Source: Bradyrhizobium arachidis
GTDB lineage: Bacteria; Pseudomonadota; Alphaproteobacteria; Rhizobiales; Xanthobacteraceae
Assembly (NCBI RefSeq): GCF_024758505.1
Contig: NZ_CP077970.1
Coordinates: 4,650,001 to 4,714,000, forward strand
Direction: 5' to 3'
DNA: 64,000 bases
Below, one piece after another: positions 17,265 to 25,301 of this stretch (positions are counted from its first letter, which is position 1; each line of letters starts with the position of its first letter). A program made the position numbers and the translations under genes. A model generated the notes under the pieces. It did not search any database. It had not been told where the DNA came from and was given only the letters and a program-made list of their open reading frames with translations.

Positions 17265-18773
17265 TTGAGTCGGAATATGACCGTTGCGATCGAGATGGGG
17301 CACACGAGCGCCGGCGCCCCCGCGACTCTCGACCTCGAGGAGTTGCTTGCGACCCGCCTCCTGGTGCAGGGCAATTCAGGTTCCGGCAAATCCCATCTGC
17401 TGCGGCGGCTGCTGGAACAGAGCGCCGCCTGGGTGCAGCAGGCCATCATCGATCCCGAAGGCGACTTCGTGACGCTGAGCGAGGCTTTTGGTCACCTCGT
17501 GATCGATGCCGAGGACCATACCGAGCGGGGCCTCCAGGTCGCGGGCGAGCGGGCGCGCATCCACCGCGTCTCGACCGTGCTCAACCTCGAAGGGCTGGAC
17601 GCCGAGAATCAGATGCGCCGCGCCGCCGCTTTTCTCAGCGGTCTCTTCGACGTCGAGCGTGACCACTGGTACCCGATGCTCGTCGTGGTCGACGAAGCCC
17701 AGCTCTTTGCGCCGGCGGTTGCGGGCGAAGTGTCGGACGAAGCGCGAAAACTCTCGCTCGGCGCCATGACCAATCTGATGTGCCGCGGCCGCAAGCGCGG
17801 CCTCGCCGGCGTCATCGCAACCCAACGCCTGGCAAAGCTCGCCAAGAACGTTGCGGCCGAGGCGTCCAATTTCCTGATGGGCCGGACCTTCCTCGATATC
17901 GACATGGCGCGCGCCGCCGATCTGCTCGGCATGGAGCGGCGACAGGCCGAGGCCTTCCGCGACCTCGAGCGCGGACAATTCATGGCGCTTGGCCCGGCGC
18001 TGTCGCGCCGTCCACTCGGCCTGCGCATCGGTTCGACCGACACGCGCGCGCGCAATGCCAGCCCGAAGCTTATGCCGCTCCCCGAAGCGGCACTCGAGGA
18101 TGCGCGTGCCGTGATCTTGGCGGCCCCGCCGCCCGAGGCCGGCCGCCCTCAGCGCCGGCCGTCGCCTGATCTTCTCGATCAATTGAGGGCGGCGAAGGCT
18201 GCTGCGACCGAGATTCGTTCCGAGGCGATCGAAATCCCCGTCAGCGCCGAGCAACTTGCCGAGCGGCGCGAGCGAGTGGATGGCATCCTCGGTGCGATCC
18301 TGGCCGAACCGGATGCGGGATTCCGCGCCGTCGGCGTGCTCTACCAGGAGTTCGTGGTTCGCTGCCGGATCGAGGGCCTCGGTTCTGATGTGCCTGATCT
18401 CGGTGAATTCCGCCGCATGCTGACGCGCGCCCGCGCAGGCCTCGGCTCCGATCTCGCCGAGGACGAGGCGTGGGAGGACGTCACGCTCCGCGCCGGGATT
18501 TTGCCGGAGGATATGCAGGGCGTTTTCATGATGATCGCCCGTGCCGCGAAGGAGGGCTGGCCGTGCCCGAGCGATATCGCGATCGCGCGCGCCTATGGCT
18601 CGCATTCGCTGCGCCGCGCCCAGCGCCTGCTCAGCTATATCGAGGAGCAGGGGCTCATCGTCTGCCAGCTCGACGGCGCTGGCCGGCGCATCGTGACGCT
18701 CGTCGAGCTCGCCTGGGCGACGGCGCCCGGCGACCCTAACGCCGAGGAGGCGTTGCAGAGCAGGGCGGGTTGA
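17265..18773 (+). CDS. HerA/DUF87-like ATPase
   Basis: The 502-residue P-loop protein has Walker A GNSGSGKSHLLRRLL (about 36-50), Walker B MLVVVDEAQLFAP (about 137-149), a conserved LMCRGRKRGLAGVIATQRLAKL segment and an arginine near NFLMGRTFLD, as in HerA/FtsK-type hexameric translocases. The C-terminal third has two winged-helix-like segments, the last being YGSHSLRRAQRLLSYIEEQGLIV. No NurA nuclease gene is adjacent. Start choice is open: TTG 17265 lies three bases after GGGGGAG, ATG 17277 further away. The role is probably in DNA processing or defence; the substrate is unknown. Confidence 0.83.
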   Translation: MSRNMTVAIEMGHTSAGAPATLDLEELLATRLLVQGNSGSGKSHLLRRLLEQSAAWVQQAIIDPEGDFVTLSEAFGHLVIDAEDHTERGLQVAGERARIHRVSTVLNLEGLDAENQMRRAAAFLSGLFDVERDHWYPMLVVVDEAQLFAPAVAGEVSDEARKLSLGAMTNLMCRGRKRGLAGVIATQRLAKLAKNVAAEASNFLMGRTFLDIDMARAADLLGMERRQAEAFRDLERGQFMALGPALSRRPLGLRIGSTDTRARNASPKLMPLPEAALEDARAVILAAPPPEAGRPQRRPSPDLLDQLRAAKAAATEIRSEAIEIPVSAEQLAERRERVDGILGAILAEPDAGFRAVGVLYQEFVVRCRIEGLGSDVPDLGEFRRMLTRARAGLGSDLAEDEAWEDVTLRAGILPEDMQGVFMMIARAAKEGWPCPSDIAIARAYGSHSLRRAQRLLSYIEEQGLIVCQLDGAGRRIVTLVELAWATAPGDPNAEEALQSRAG

Positions 18774-18781
18774 GCTCCCGC

Positions 18782-19369
18782 TCAGACGCGCCGCGGGGGC
18801 CGGCGTCGGATCCGATAGACGGACGCCGGCGGGATGTTGAGCGCCGTTCGCCCGACTAAGCTGGCCTTCAGTCCAAGACGATCGAGAAGCGGCCGCGGCA
18901 CCGGGCAGCGCGGTCCGTATGTGAATTGATAAAGCGTGCCTCCCTCCTGCATGTGACGGAAGGCGCCGGTCAGGATTGCGATCACCTTGCGCGGCGACAT
19001 CGACAGGAGCGGGAGGCCGCTGACGACGGCAGCGGCAGGCGCCATGAACGGCTCGTATTGCCAGAGCTGGCGTGCATCCATCCAGAGCACGCGCGCCTTC
19101 GGAAAACGTTCTTGCAGAAGGTGGACGAAATCCGAGCCGTATTCGACGAGCAACAAGTCGCGTTCCGGCACGCCGCGCCGAATGACCGCCTTGGTGAAAA
19201 TGCCGGTCCCAGGCCCCAGTTCGATTACCGGTCCGGCACCGGGTACGATCTCCTGCGTCATCAGGCGCGCCAGCGACTGACCTGACGGCGCTACGGCGGA
19301 GACTTGCCAGGGATTGGAAACATACGAACGGAAGAACTGGAAAAAGTCTGCAACGGCGCTGGCGTTCAT
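18782..19369 (-). CDS. SAM-dependent methyltransferase (phospholipid N-methyltransferase-like)
   Basis: The 195-residue protein starts FFRSYVSNPWQVSAVAPSGQSLARLMT. It has SAM motif I as VIELGPGTGIFT, then LLLVEYGSDFVHLLQERFP and VVSGLPLLSMSPRKV. This order matches the PmtA-like/COG3963 group, which methylates phosphatidylethanolamine toward phosphatidylcholine or acts on related lipids. ATG 19369 follows AGAGGA; the reading upstream of it is not family-like. It converges with the HerA-like gene 8 bp away. Confidence 0.8.
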   Translation of the reverse strand: MNASAVADFFQFFRSYVSNPWQVSAVAPSGQSLARLMTQEIVPGAGPVIELGPGTGIFTKAVIRRGVPERDLLLVEYGSDFVHLLQERFPKARVLWMDARQLWQYEPFMAPAAAVVSGLPLLSMSPRKVIAILTGAFRHMQEGGTLYQFTYGPRCPVPRPLLDRLGLKASLVGRTALNIPPASVYRIRRRPPRRV

Positions 19370-19434
19370 CGCGGTCCTCTTTTTCCGTTCGCAATGAGCA
19401 AACGGACTCATTTCATGGAAAGCGGCTGGCACGA

Positions 19435-20283
19435 CTACGACGCGATGTTGTGCGGCCTTGCTTCGCCTTGCGCTGCGTTGGAAAGAAGCTCCCACGCTTC
19501 CCACGTCGCGAGCCGTTCCGCGTAAACGGCACGGGCGTGCGGCAATCCCTCCGTACCGACGAAGAACCGCAACGGAGGGTTCTTGGCGTCCACGATCTTC
19601 AGGATCACATCGGCCGTCGCTTGCGGGTCGCCGAATGCGAGCTTGGCGCCCGCCGCAAACACCTCCGCCCTTGTATTGCTGTAGGCCTCGATGACGGGCG
19701 AGATCCTGAGCGAAGCCATGCTGGCGAACCCAGTCGCGTAGGCGCCCGGCTCGAGCAGCGTGACCTTGATCCCGAAGCTCTTGACCTCCTGCGCCAGGCT
19801 CTCATGAAGGGCTTCGAGCGCAAATTTCGAGGCATTGTAGAATCCGGTGATCGGGCCGGCGACGACGCCGGCGACACTCGACACGCCGATGATATGGCCG
19901 CTGCGCTGCCGTCGCAGCAGGGGGAGGGCGGCCTGAATGACCCGAAGGGAGCCGAAGAAGTTCGTGTCGAACTCGGCGCGAACATCGGCCTCGCTCGCTT
20001 CCTCGATCGCGCCGACGAGCGCGTAGCCCGCGTTGTTGAGGACGACGTCTAGCCGTCCGAAGTGCAAATGAGCCCTGCCCACGGCGCTCTGGACTGCCTG
20101 GGCATTGGTCACGTCCAGTGCCATCGGGAGCACCGCGTCACCATAGCTGTCCGCAAGGTCAGCCACGTCTGCCGCGATGCGGGCGGTGGCCGCCACCTTG
20201 TCGCCGCGCTTGAGCGCGGCCTCGGCCCAGATACGGCCAAAGCCGCGCGATGCTCCGGTGATGAACCAGATTTTGCCAGACAT
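19435..20283 (-). CDS. SDR family oxidoreductase
   Basis: The 282-residue classical short-chain dehydrogenase has the cofactor motif TGASRGFG (9-16), NNAGYA, active-site Ser in SSVAG and the catalytic pair Y-x-x-x-K in FYNASKFALEAL. It probably reduces or oxidises an alcohol or keto group with NAD(P)H; the substrate is unknown. ATG 20283 follows GAAGGGG. It lies downstream of an AraC-type regulator and a second SDR on the same strand. Confidence 0.9.
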   Translation of the reverse strand: MSGKIWFITGASRGFGRIWAEAALKRGDKVAATARIAADVADLADSYGDAVLPMALDVTNAQAVQSAVGRAHLHFGRLDVVLNNAGYALVGAIEEASEADVRAEFDTNFFGSLRVIQAALPLLRRQRSGHIIGVSSVAGVVAGPITGFYNASKFALEALHESLAQEVKSFGIKVTLLEPGAYATGFASMASLRISPVIEAYSNTRAEVFAAGAKLAFGDPQATADVILKIVDAKNPPLRFFVGTEGLPHARAVYAERLATWEAWELLSNAAQGEARPHNIAS

Positions 20284-20459
20284 GCGATACCCCTTCGTGA
20301 GTTGAGTTGGTCTGCTGGTTTTCGTAGCGCCGGGCGGGGCGATCGGCAGTGGCGAACCGCGCCAACGAAGTTGCCGCAAGCGCCAAAGAACATGGAGGAC
20401 GAACGGAGGGCAGGCGCTCTCGGTATCGCCTGATGTCGGCAGCGTTCGGCTCCGAACGA

Positions 20460-21476
20460 TCAGTGGATTTTGTTGCCGTGCAGCTCTCGCCAGCGGCTGG
20501 GCGTCACGCCTTCCCAGTATCGGAAAGCGCGATAGAAGGAGCTTGCATCCTGGTAGCCGAGCAGGCACGCGACCTCGTCGATCTCGGCCGTCGGATCCGA
20601 CAGAAGTTGCCGCCCGAGTTCCTGCCGGGCCTCAACGAGAAGGTCGCGGAAGCTCGTGTCTTCTTCGGTGATACGCCGCTGCAGCGTTCGTTCGCTCAAA
20701 CCAAGGTCGCGCGCCACCTCCGACAGGTCCGGTCGCCCGCTTGCCAGGCTTCTCTTGAGGACGACCTTGACCTGCTCCCTGATCGAGCTGCGCGCTTGTA
20801 GCTCGCCCAGCGCGGAAGCCAACGCCGGCGTAAGGATTTCGAGCAGTTCCTGGTTGTGTCCGGGGAACGGGCGATCCAGATCGGCAGGCTTGAGGATGAG
20901 GAGGTTTTGTGCCGCGCCAAAGCGGAGCGGGCACGCGAAGTAGTCTTGATAGGCGTCGCTCTTCGGGCGAGGACGGACGAGTTCCACACGCTTCGGTGTC
21001 AAGTGCTGTCCCGTGCCGCGCCGTCCGAGCTCGACCAGCGACGCGAATGTCACATCGGTTGAAATCGCGGGCTCGGGTTCGCTTGCGTACGGCCACTCCG
21101 CCCTGATGATGCATTCATCCTTGCCTTGTTCAACGCTTAGCTGTTCGGGCGAGCACAGCCGCTTGAAACGAGCGATGCGGAGCAGCCCGTCGCGATAATC
21201 TCTTGCGTAGAACGCAGCCAGGCTCGACGGGGGGTGAACGGCCGTTTCGGTACGCTGGACCAGCTTGAGACCGAGACCAGGCTCCGGCTTGAGTTGCTCC
21301 AGAGCCTTCCAGAGAGCAAAGAACTGGTTCGTGGTGACCTGCCCCTGTTCATTCAGGTGCAAGGTGGCCGGCAGCTTGGCCTGTCGCAACAGCGCCGCCG
21401 GCGGGACGCCGATATGCTCGACGGTCTGCCAGAAGGCCCGTGGCACCTTGCATCGGTCAGCTGCCGTTCCACTCAT
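20460..21476 (-). CDS. AraC family regulator with arabinose-binding-like N-terminal domain
   Basis: The 338-residue product has the N-terminal domain seen in OruR/ArgR-like and virulence AraC regulators (about residues 20-200: GVPPAALLRQAKLP and FFALWKALEQL). It ends in an AraC helix-turn-helix pair (LSEVARDLGLSERTLQRRI and IDEVACLLGYQDASSFYRAFRYWEGVTPSRWRE). It is 16 bp downstream of an SDR gene (21493-22323) and upstream of another (19435-20283), so it probably controls this group. Confidence 0.9.
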   Translation of the reverse strand: MSGTAADRCKVPRAFWQTVEHIGVPPAALLRQAKLPATLHLNEQGQVTTNQFFALWKALEQLKPEPGLGLKLVQRTETAVHPPSSLAAFYARDYRDGLLRIARFKRLCSPEQLSVEQGKDECIIRAEWPYASEPEPAISTDVTFASLVELGRRGTGQHLTPKRVELVRPRPKSDAYQDYFACPLRFGAAQNLLILKPADLDRPFPGHNQELLEILTPALASALGELQARSSIREQVKVVLKRSLASGRPDLSEVARDLGLSERTLQRRITEEDTSFRDLLVEARQELGRQLLSDPTAEIDEVACLLGYQDASSFYRAFRYWEGVTPSRWRELHGNKIH

Positions 21477-21492
21477 CGCGGGGTCTTGATCC

Positions 21493-22323
21493 TTAGCGCA
21501 TCTGGCTCATGATCACGCGGTCGAACATCCGATCGCCCAACCATTCGCGGATTTTGATCATGGGCAAGGCGTACCTGCCAGCGACGTAGCGCGTACGCGG
21601 CTTGGCTGCTGCGACGGCCGTCGAGACGACGTCGGCGATGACGCTCGGGTTGGTGCCGCGTCCCTGGCCATAGGCGTCCCGCGTCGATTTTGCGACCGCT
21701 TGCGTGAGCTTGGCATACGGACCCGCACCCGAGCGCTGGAGCAGGCCATTGGCAACGACATCGCCGAATCCCGTCTCGATCAGGCCGGGCTCGACGACGA
21801 CGACGTTGATGCCGAACGGAGCGAGTTCGAGCCGCAGACAATCGGACCAGCCTTCCAGTGCATGCTTGGTCGCGTGGTACCAGGCGCCCAGCAGGGTATA
21901 GATCTTGCCGCCCATCGAGGTGATGTTGACGATGGTGCCGGAACGCTTTTCCCTCATCTTCGGTAGCAGAAGCTGCGTCAGCCGGGCGGCACCGAACAGG
22001 TTCACTTCGAACTGGTACCGAGCTTCGTCGATGCCGACGTCCTCAACGGGACCGTACAACCCGAACCCCGCGTTGTTGACGAGCACATCGATGCCGTCGA
22101 CCTCTTCGAGGATGGTGTCAACAGCCGCCTTGATCTCGGCGTCCTTGGAGACATCCATACGCAACGGCTTCGCGCCGAGCTTTGTGAGGTCGCCCATTTT
22201 CTCGACGCTGCGCGCGGCGACGTAGACCTGGAAGCCGTCCTTGATCAGGCGCTTTGCGATTTCCTTCCCCATGCCGGACGAGGCTCCGGTCACGAGTGCG
22301 GTTCTTTTTGACTTGTCCGACAT
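21493..22323 (-). CDS. SDR family oxidoreductase
   Basis: This 276-residue classical SDR has TGASSGMG near residue 12, NNAGFG, the active-site Ser in NITSMGG and catalytic Y-x-x-x-K in WYHATKHALEG. Its C-terminal extension (YVAGRYALPMIKIREWLGDRMFDRVIM) resembles SDRs acting on larger or lipid substrates. ATG 22323 follows AGAGAGG. It is first of the SDR-AraC-SDR group. Confidence 0.9.
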   Translation of the reverse strand: MSDKSKRTALVTGASSGMGKEIAKRLIKDGFQVYVAARSVEKMGDLTKLGAKPLRMDVSKDAEIKAAVDTILEEVDGIDVLVNNAGFGLYGPVEDVGIDEARYQFEVNLFGAARLTQLLLPKMREKRSGTIVNITSMGGKIYTLLGAWYHATKHALEGWSDCLRLELAPFGINVVVVEPGLIETGFGDVVANGLLQRSGAGPYAKLTQAVAKSTRDAYGQGRGTNPSVIADVVSTAVAAAKPRTRYVAGRYALPMIKIREWLGDRMFDRVIMSQMR

Positions 22324-22465
22324 GCCAACCTCTCTTCGTTCTCGTGTCTCTTGTGGGCCCTCCATGAGGCGACTGGACTAACAGAGCGCGCCAATAGACT
22401 TGCGCAATGCGCCAATTCCGGTGAACCTTTTAGGTCATTATAATTGCAGGAGAATTCCAAAAGAA

Positions 22466-22489
22466 GAAGCGCGGCGTGGGCCGCGCTTC
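22466..22489 (-). terminator. intrinsic terminator after the DUF2147 gene
   Basis: Perfect 10-bp stem GAAGCGCGGC / GCCGCGCTTC with a 4-nt loop lies 34 bp past the stop codon at 22523. On the minus strand it is followed by TTCTTTTG. Confidence 0.8.
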
Positions 22490-22522
22490 GGCAAAACGAT
22501 TTCGGATCTGACGGAAATCCGT

Positions 22523-22993
22523 TCAGCCCCGGGCGCGGTGGAAGGCGCGGGTTTGCCCCATGGCCGGAAGACCGAGATATCCTCTGAGGTGCATCTTGCC
22601 GTCTTTGACGGTGGCCTTGCAGTTGTAGGTGCGGCCGGACGAGGCGTCATAGATCGAACCGCCGCTCCACTCGCCATCCGCCCAGCGCAAGCCCGTGATG
22701 AACACGATGTTCTTCAGCGACCGCGAGCGCAGCGCGGGATCAGGGTTATTGGCGTCCTTCTTGAAGGTGACGTTGTCCGCTTCGACGATCTCGTTGCCGT
22801 AGAGCATGCGGGCCTGGAATTCCGCTCCAGCCTTGAACATGTCGAGCTTCACAGTGCCGTCGTCCGCTTCCCATGTCCCGACGATGGCATCGGTGACGGG
22901 CGGCTCGCCATGCGCCATCGGCATCAATCCGACATTCAGGGTCGCCATGAGCAGGAAAATCGCGGATCGCCGGGAAAGCGGGGATGTTTGCAT
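22523..22993 (-). CDS. DUF2147 domain secreted protein
   Basis: The 156-residue product has a signal peptide (RRSAIFLLMATLNVGLMPMAHG) and a DUF2147 domain: IVGTWEADDGTVKLDMFK, GRTYNCKATVKDGKMHLRGYLG, and ending GQTRAFHRA. The domain is a periplasmic beta-barrel of unknown function that often has two cysteines. ATG 22993 follows AAGGAA. A clear terminator follows it, so it is a single-gene unit. Confidence 0.85.
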   Translation of the reverse strand: MQTSPLSRRSAIFLLMATLNVGLMPMAHGEPPVTDAIVGTWEADDGTVKLDMFKAGAEFQARMLYGNEIVEADNVTFKKDANNPDPALRSRSLKNIVFITGLRWADGEWSGGSIYDASSGRTYNCKATVKDGKMHLRGYLGLPAMGQTRAFHRARG

Positions 22994-23337
22994 GCTGTGT
23001 TCCTTGGTTTGCAGTGGAGGCGAGCGATCAAGCCGTGCGCTCGGTGGTCTCGCAGGTGTCTGTAGATTTCGGTGTTGGAGTCGGCAGCGGCAGAAGGCGC
23101 CAGCCGAATTGCGCGACACGCCAATCGAGGGTGAAGGGCATGCATCAGACGCGAGGAGTTGACGTCCCTGTCGCAATGACGGGTGTGTTGACGCAGCCGC
23201 GCCTCCGCCGTCCCACCCGAAAGCCCTGGCGACCGGCCATCCCCGGGTTCCACGTAACCCCACGGGAGAAATTAACTCGCCATTAACCACGTCGGGCCGA
23301 TCATTAACACTTCAATAACAAGGACGAGTCGGCCGCC
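22994..23337. other. 344-bp intergenic region upstream of minC
   Basis: The interval carries divergent promoters for the DUF2147 gene and the min operon. I see no gene in it. Its right end becomes AT-rich and holds a CtrA-type box (separate entry). Confidence 0.6.
23273..23287. promoter_or_regulatory. CtrA-type box (TTAA-N7-TTAA) upstream of minCDE
   Basis: TTAACTCGCCATTAA is a perfect TTAA-N7-TTAA followed by C, the consensus of the alphaproteobacterial cell-cycle regulator CtrA. It ends 50 bp before the minC ATG. Confidence 0.65.
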
Positions 23338-24039
23338 ATGGAGGCAGCAGCAGCAAGACCCCAACGCCAATTGGTTCGCCTGCGCGGGCGCTCCTATGTT
23401 GCTTTCGTCTTCGTGCCGACGGTCCCGATCGTGGACTGGCTGCAGGAGATCGACGCGACGATTGCGCGTTCGCCGGGTTTTTTCGTCGGCCGCCCGGTGG
23501 TGGTCGACCTGTCGTCGGTCGATCTCAGCCAGTCCGGCATCACGCATCTCCTGGCGAGCCTTCAGGAGCGCAACATCCGCGTGCTCGGCATCGAGGGGGT
23601 GGAGGAGGCGCGCCTGACTGCCGCGATGCCGCCGCTGCTCTCGGGCGGCCGCTCCTGCGCAATCGAGCAGAGCGCGCCGAAAAAGCCGGCGGCAAAGATC
23701 GACCTCAAGCCGACCTCGCTGCTGCTGGAGCACCCGGTCCGCTCGGGTCAGACCGTGATCTTCCCGGAAGGCGACGTGACCATCTTGGGTTCGGTCGGCT
23801 CCGGGGCCGAGGTCGTGGCGGGCGGTTCCATCCACATCTATGGCGCGCTGCGCGGACGCGCCATGGCCGGTGTCAACGGACACTCCTCCGCGCGTATCTA
23901 TTGTCAGAAGATCGAGGCTGAACTGCTTGCAATTGATGGATTTTACCAGACCGCGGACGACATCGACGCCGCCTTGCGCGGCAAGCCGGCCCAGGCCTGG
24001 CTACAGGGCAATACCATGCGAATTACAGCACTGAACTGA
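23338..24039 (+). CDS. minC: septum site-determining protein MinC
   Basis: The 233-residue product has an N-terminal MinC domain (LRGRSYVAFVFVP) and a C-terminal beta-helix domain with PVRSGQTVIFPEGDVTILGSVGSGAEVVAGGSIHIYGALRGRAMAG, which is diagnostic. MinC inhibits FtsZ polymerisation away from mid-cell when bound to MinD. It is first in minCDE, 21 bp before minD, with a CtrA-type site upstream. Confidence 0.96.
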   Translation: MEAAAARPQRQLVRLRGRSYVAFVFVPTVPIVDWLQEIDATIARSPGFFVGRPVVVDLSSVDLSQSGITHLLASLQERNIRVLGIEGVEEARLTAAMPPLLSGGRSCAIEQSAPKKPAAKIDLKPTSLLLEHPVRSGQTVIFPEGDVTILGSVGSGAEVVAGGSIHIYGALRGRAMAGVNGHSSARIYCQKIEAELLAIDGFYQTADDIDAALRGKPAQAWLQGNTMRITALN

Positions 24040-24060
24040 CCAGAAAAGGAGACATTTCAG

Positions 24061-24876
24061 ATGAGTAAGGTACTGGTCGTGACATCAGGCAAGGGCGGGG
24101 TCGGCAAGACCACGACCACAGCGGCCCTTGGCGCGGCGCTGGCGCAACGCGGCGACAAGGTCGTCGTCGTCGATTTCGACGTCGGCTTGCGCAACCTCGA
24201 CCTCGTGATGGGCGCCGAACGCCGCGTGGTGTTCGACCTGATCAATGTGGTGCAGGGGGTGGCGAAGCTCCCGCAGGCGCTGATCCGCGACAAGCGGCTG
24301 GAGAACCTCTGGCTGCTTCCGGCCTCCCAAACCCGCGACAAGGACGCGCTGACGGAAGAGGGCGTGGGGAACGTCATCTCCGACCTGCGCTCGCGGTTCG
24401 ACTGGGTGATCTGCGACAGCCCGGCGGGCATCGAGCGCGGCGCCTCGATGGCGATGCGCTTCGCCGACGAGGCCGTGATCGTCACCAACCCTGAAGTCTC
24501 CTCGGTGCGCGACTCCGATCGCATCATCGGCATGCTCGATTCCAAGACGGTGCGGGCCGAGCGCGGCGAGCGGGTCGAGAAACACATTCTCATCACCCGC
24601 TACGATCCCGTGCGTGCCTCGCGCGGCGAGATGCTGACCATCGACGACATCCTCGAGATCCTGGCGACGCCCTTGCTGGGCATCATCCCCGAAAGCCAGG
24701 ACGTGCTGAAGGCCTCCAACGTCGGTACGCCCGTGACACTGTCCAATGCGGACGGTGCGCCCGCGCGGGCCTACATGGACGCGGCAAAGCGGTTGTGTGG
24801 CGAAAACATCCGGATGTCCGTGCCCTCGGAGAGAAAAGGCTTCATGGATCGCCTCTTGCGACGGAGGGCGGCATGA
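24061..24876 (+). CDS. minD: septum site-determining ATPase MinD
   Basis: The 271-residue ATPase has the deviant Walker A SGKGGVGKTTTTAALG, switch regions DFDVGLRNLDLVMG and DSPAGIERGA, and the C-terminal amphipathic helix KGFMDRLLRRR that binds membrane. MinD recruits MinC and, with MinE, forms the dynamic division-site gradient. GGAGA precedes the ATG. The stop overlaps the minE start (ATGA). Confidence 0.98.
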   Translation: MSKVLVVTSGKGGVGKTTTTAALGAALAQRGDKVVVVDFDVGLRNLDLVMGAERRVVFDLINVVQGVAKLPQALIRDKRLENLWLLPASQTRDKDALTEEGVGNVISDLRSRFDWVICDSPAGIERGASMAMRFADEAVIVTNPEVSSVRDSDRIIGMLDSKTVRAERGERVEKHILITRYDPVRASRGEMLTIDDILEILATPLLGIIPESQDVLKASNVGTPVTLSNADGAPARAYMDAAKRLCGENIRMSVPSERKGFMDRLLRRRAA

Positions 24877-25154
24877 GCATGGGTCTGCTCCGGCTTCTGC
24901 GCGGCAAGAAGGCGTCTGCACCGGTCGCTCGCGAGCGGCTGCAGATCCTGCTGGCGCATGAACGCGGAATGCGCGGTCAGCCCGATCTGCTCGGTGTGCT
25001 GCGTGAGGAAATTCTCGCCGTGGTTTCCAAGCATGTGATGCTCGACCCGACCAAGGTCGTCGTGCGGCTCGAACGCGGCGACGAGGTATCGACGCTCGAG
25101 GTCGACATCGAGGTGCCCAACGATATTGATCGCAAGCGCGTGGCGGTCGCATAG
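24873..25154 (+). CDS. minE: cell division topological specificity factor MinE
   Basis: The 93-residue protein has the N-terminal membrane/anti-MinCD part (LLRLLRGKKASAPVARERLQILLAHER) and the C-terminal dimerisation part (LREEILAVVSKHVML...). MinE stimulates the MinD ATPase. ATG 24873 overlaps the minD stop. A strong terminator follows at 25188. Confidence 0.97.
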   Translation: MSMGLLRLLRGKKASAPVARERLQILLAHERGMRGQPDLLGVLREEILAVVSKHVMLDPTKVVVRLERGDEVSTLEVDIEVPNDIDRKRVAVA

Positions 25155-25187
25155 CGCCCGGCCCGAAAGAATTTGAATCAACTGCGT

Positions 25188-25235
25188 GAGGGCAGTCCGC
25201 TGACGAAGCGGACTGCCCTCTTAATTTTGATTTTG
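25188..25235 (+). terminator. intrinsic terminator of the minCDE operon
   Basis: Perfect 13-bp stem GAGGGCAGTCCGC / GCGGACTGCCCTC, 7-nt loop, followed by TTAATTTTGATTTTG. It begins 33 bp past the minE stop. Confidence 0.92.
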
Positions 25236-25301
25236 CCGGATTGCCCTTCGACCCTAGATTGCCACCGATCGGTGTTGCTCTCTCGGATCGTCGAAACGGG
25301 G

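Noticed and set aside
17376..19394. Minus-strand ORF of 672 codons over the HerA-like gene
   Set aside because: Antisense shadow. The plus strand has Walker A and B motifs, and the methyltransferase occupies another minus frame.
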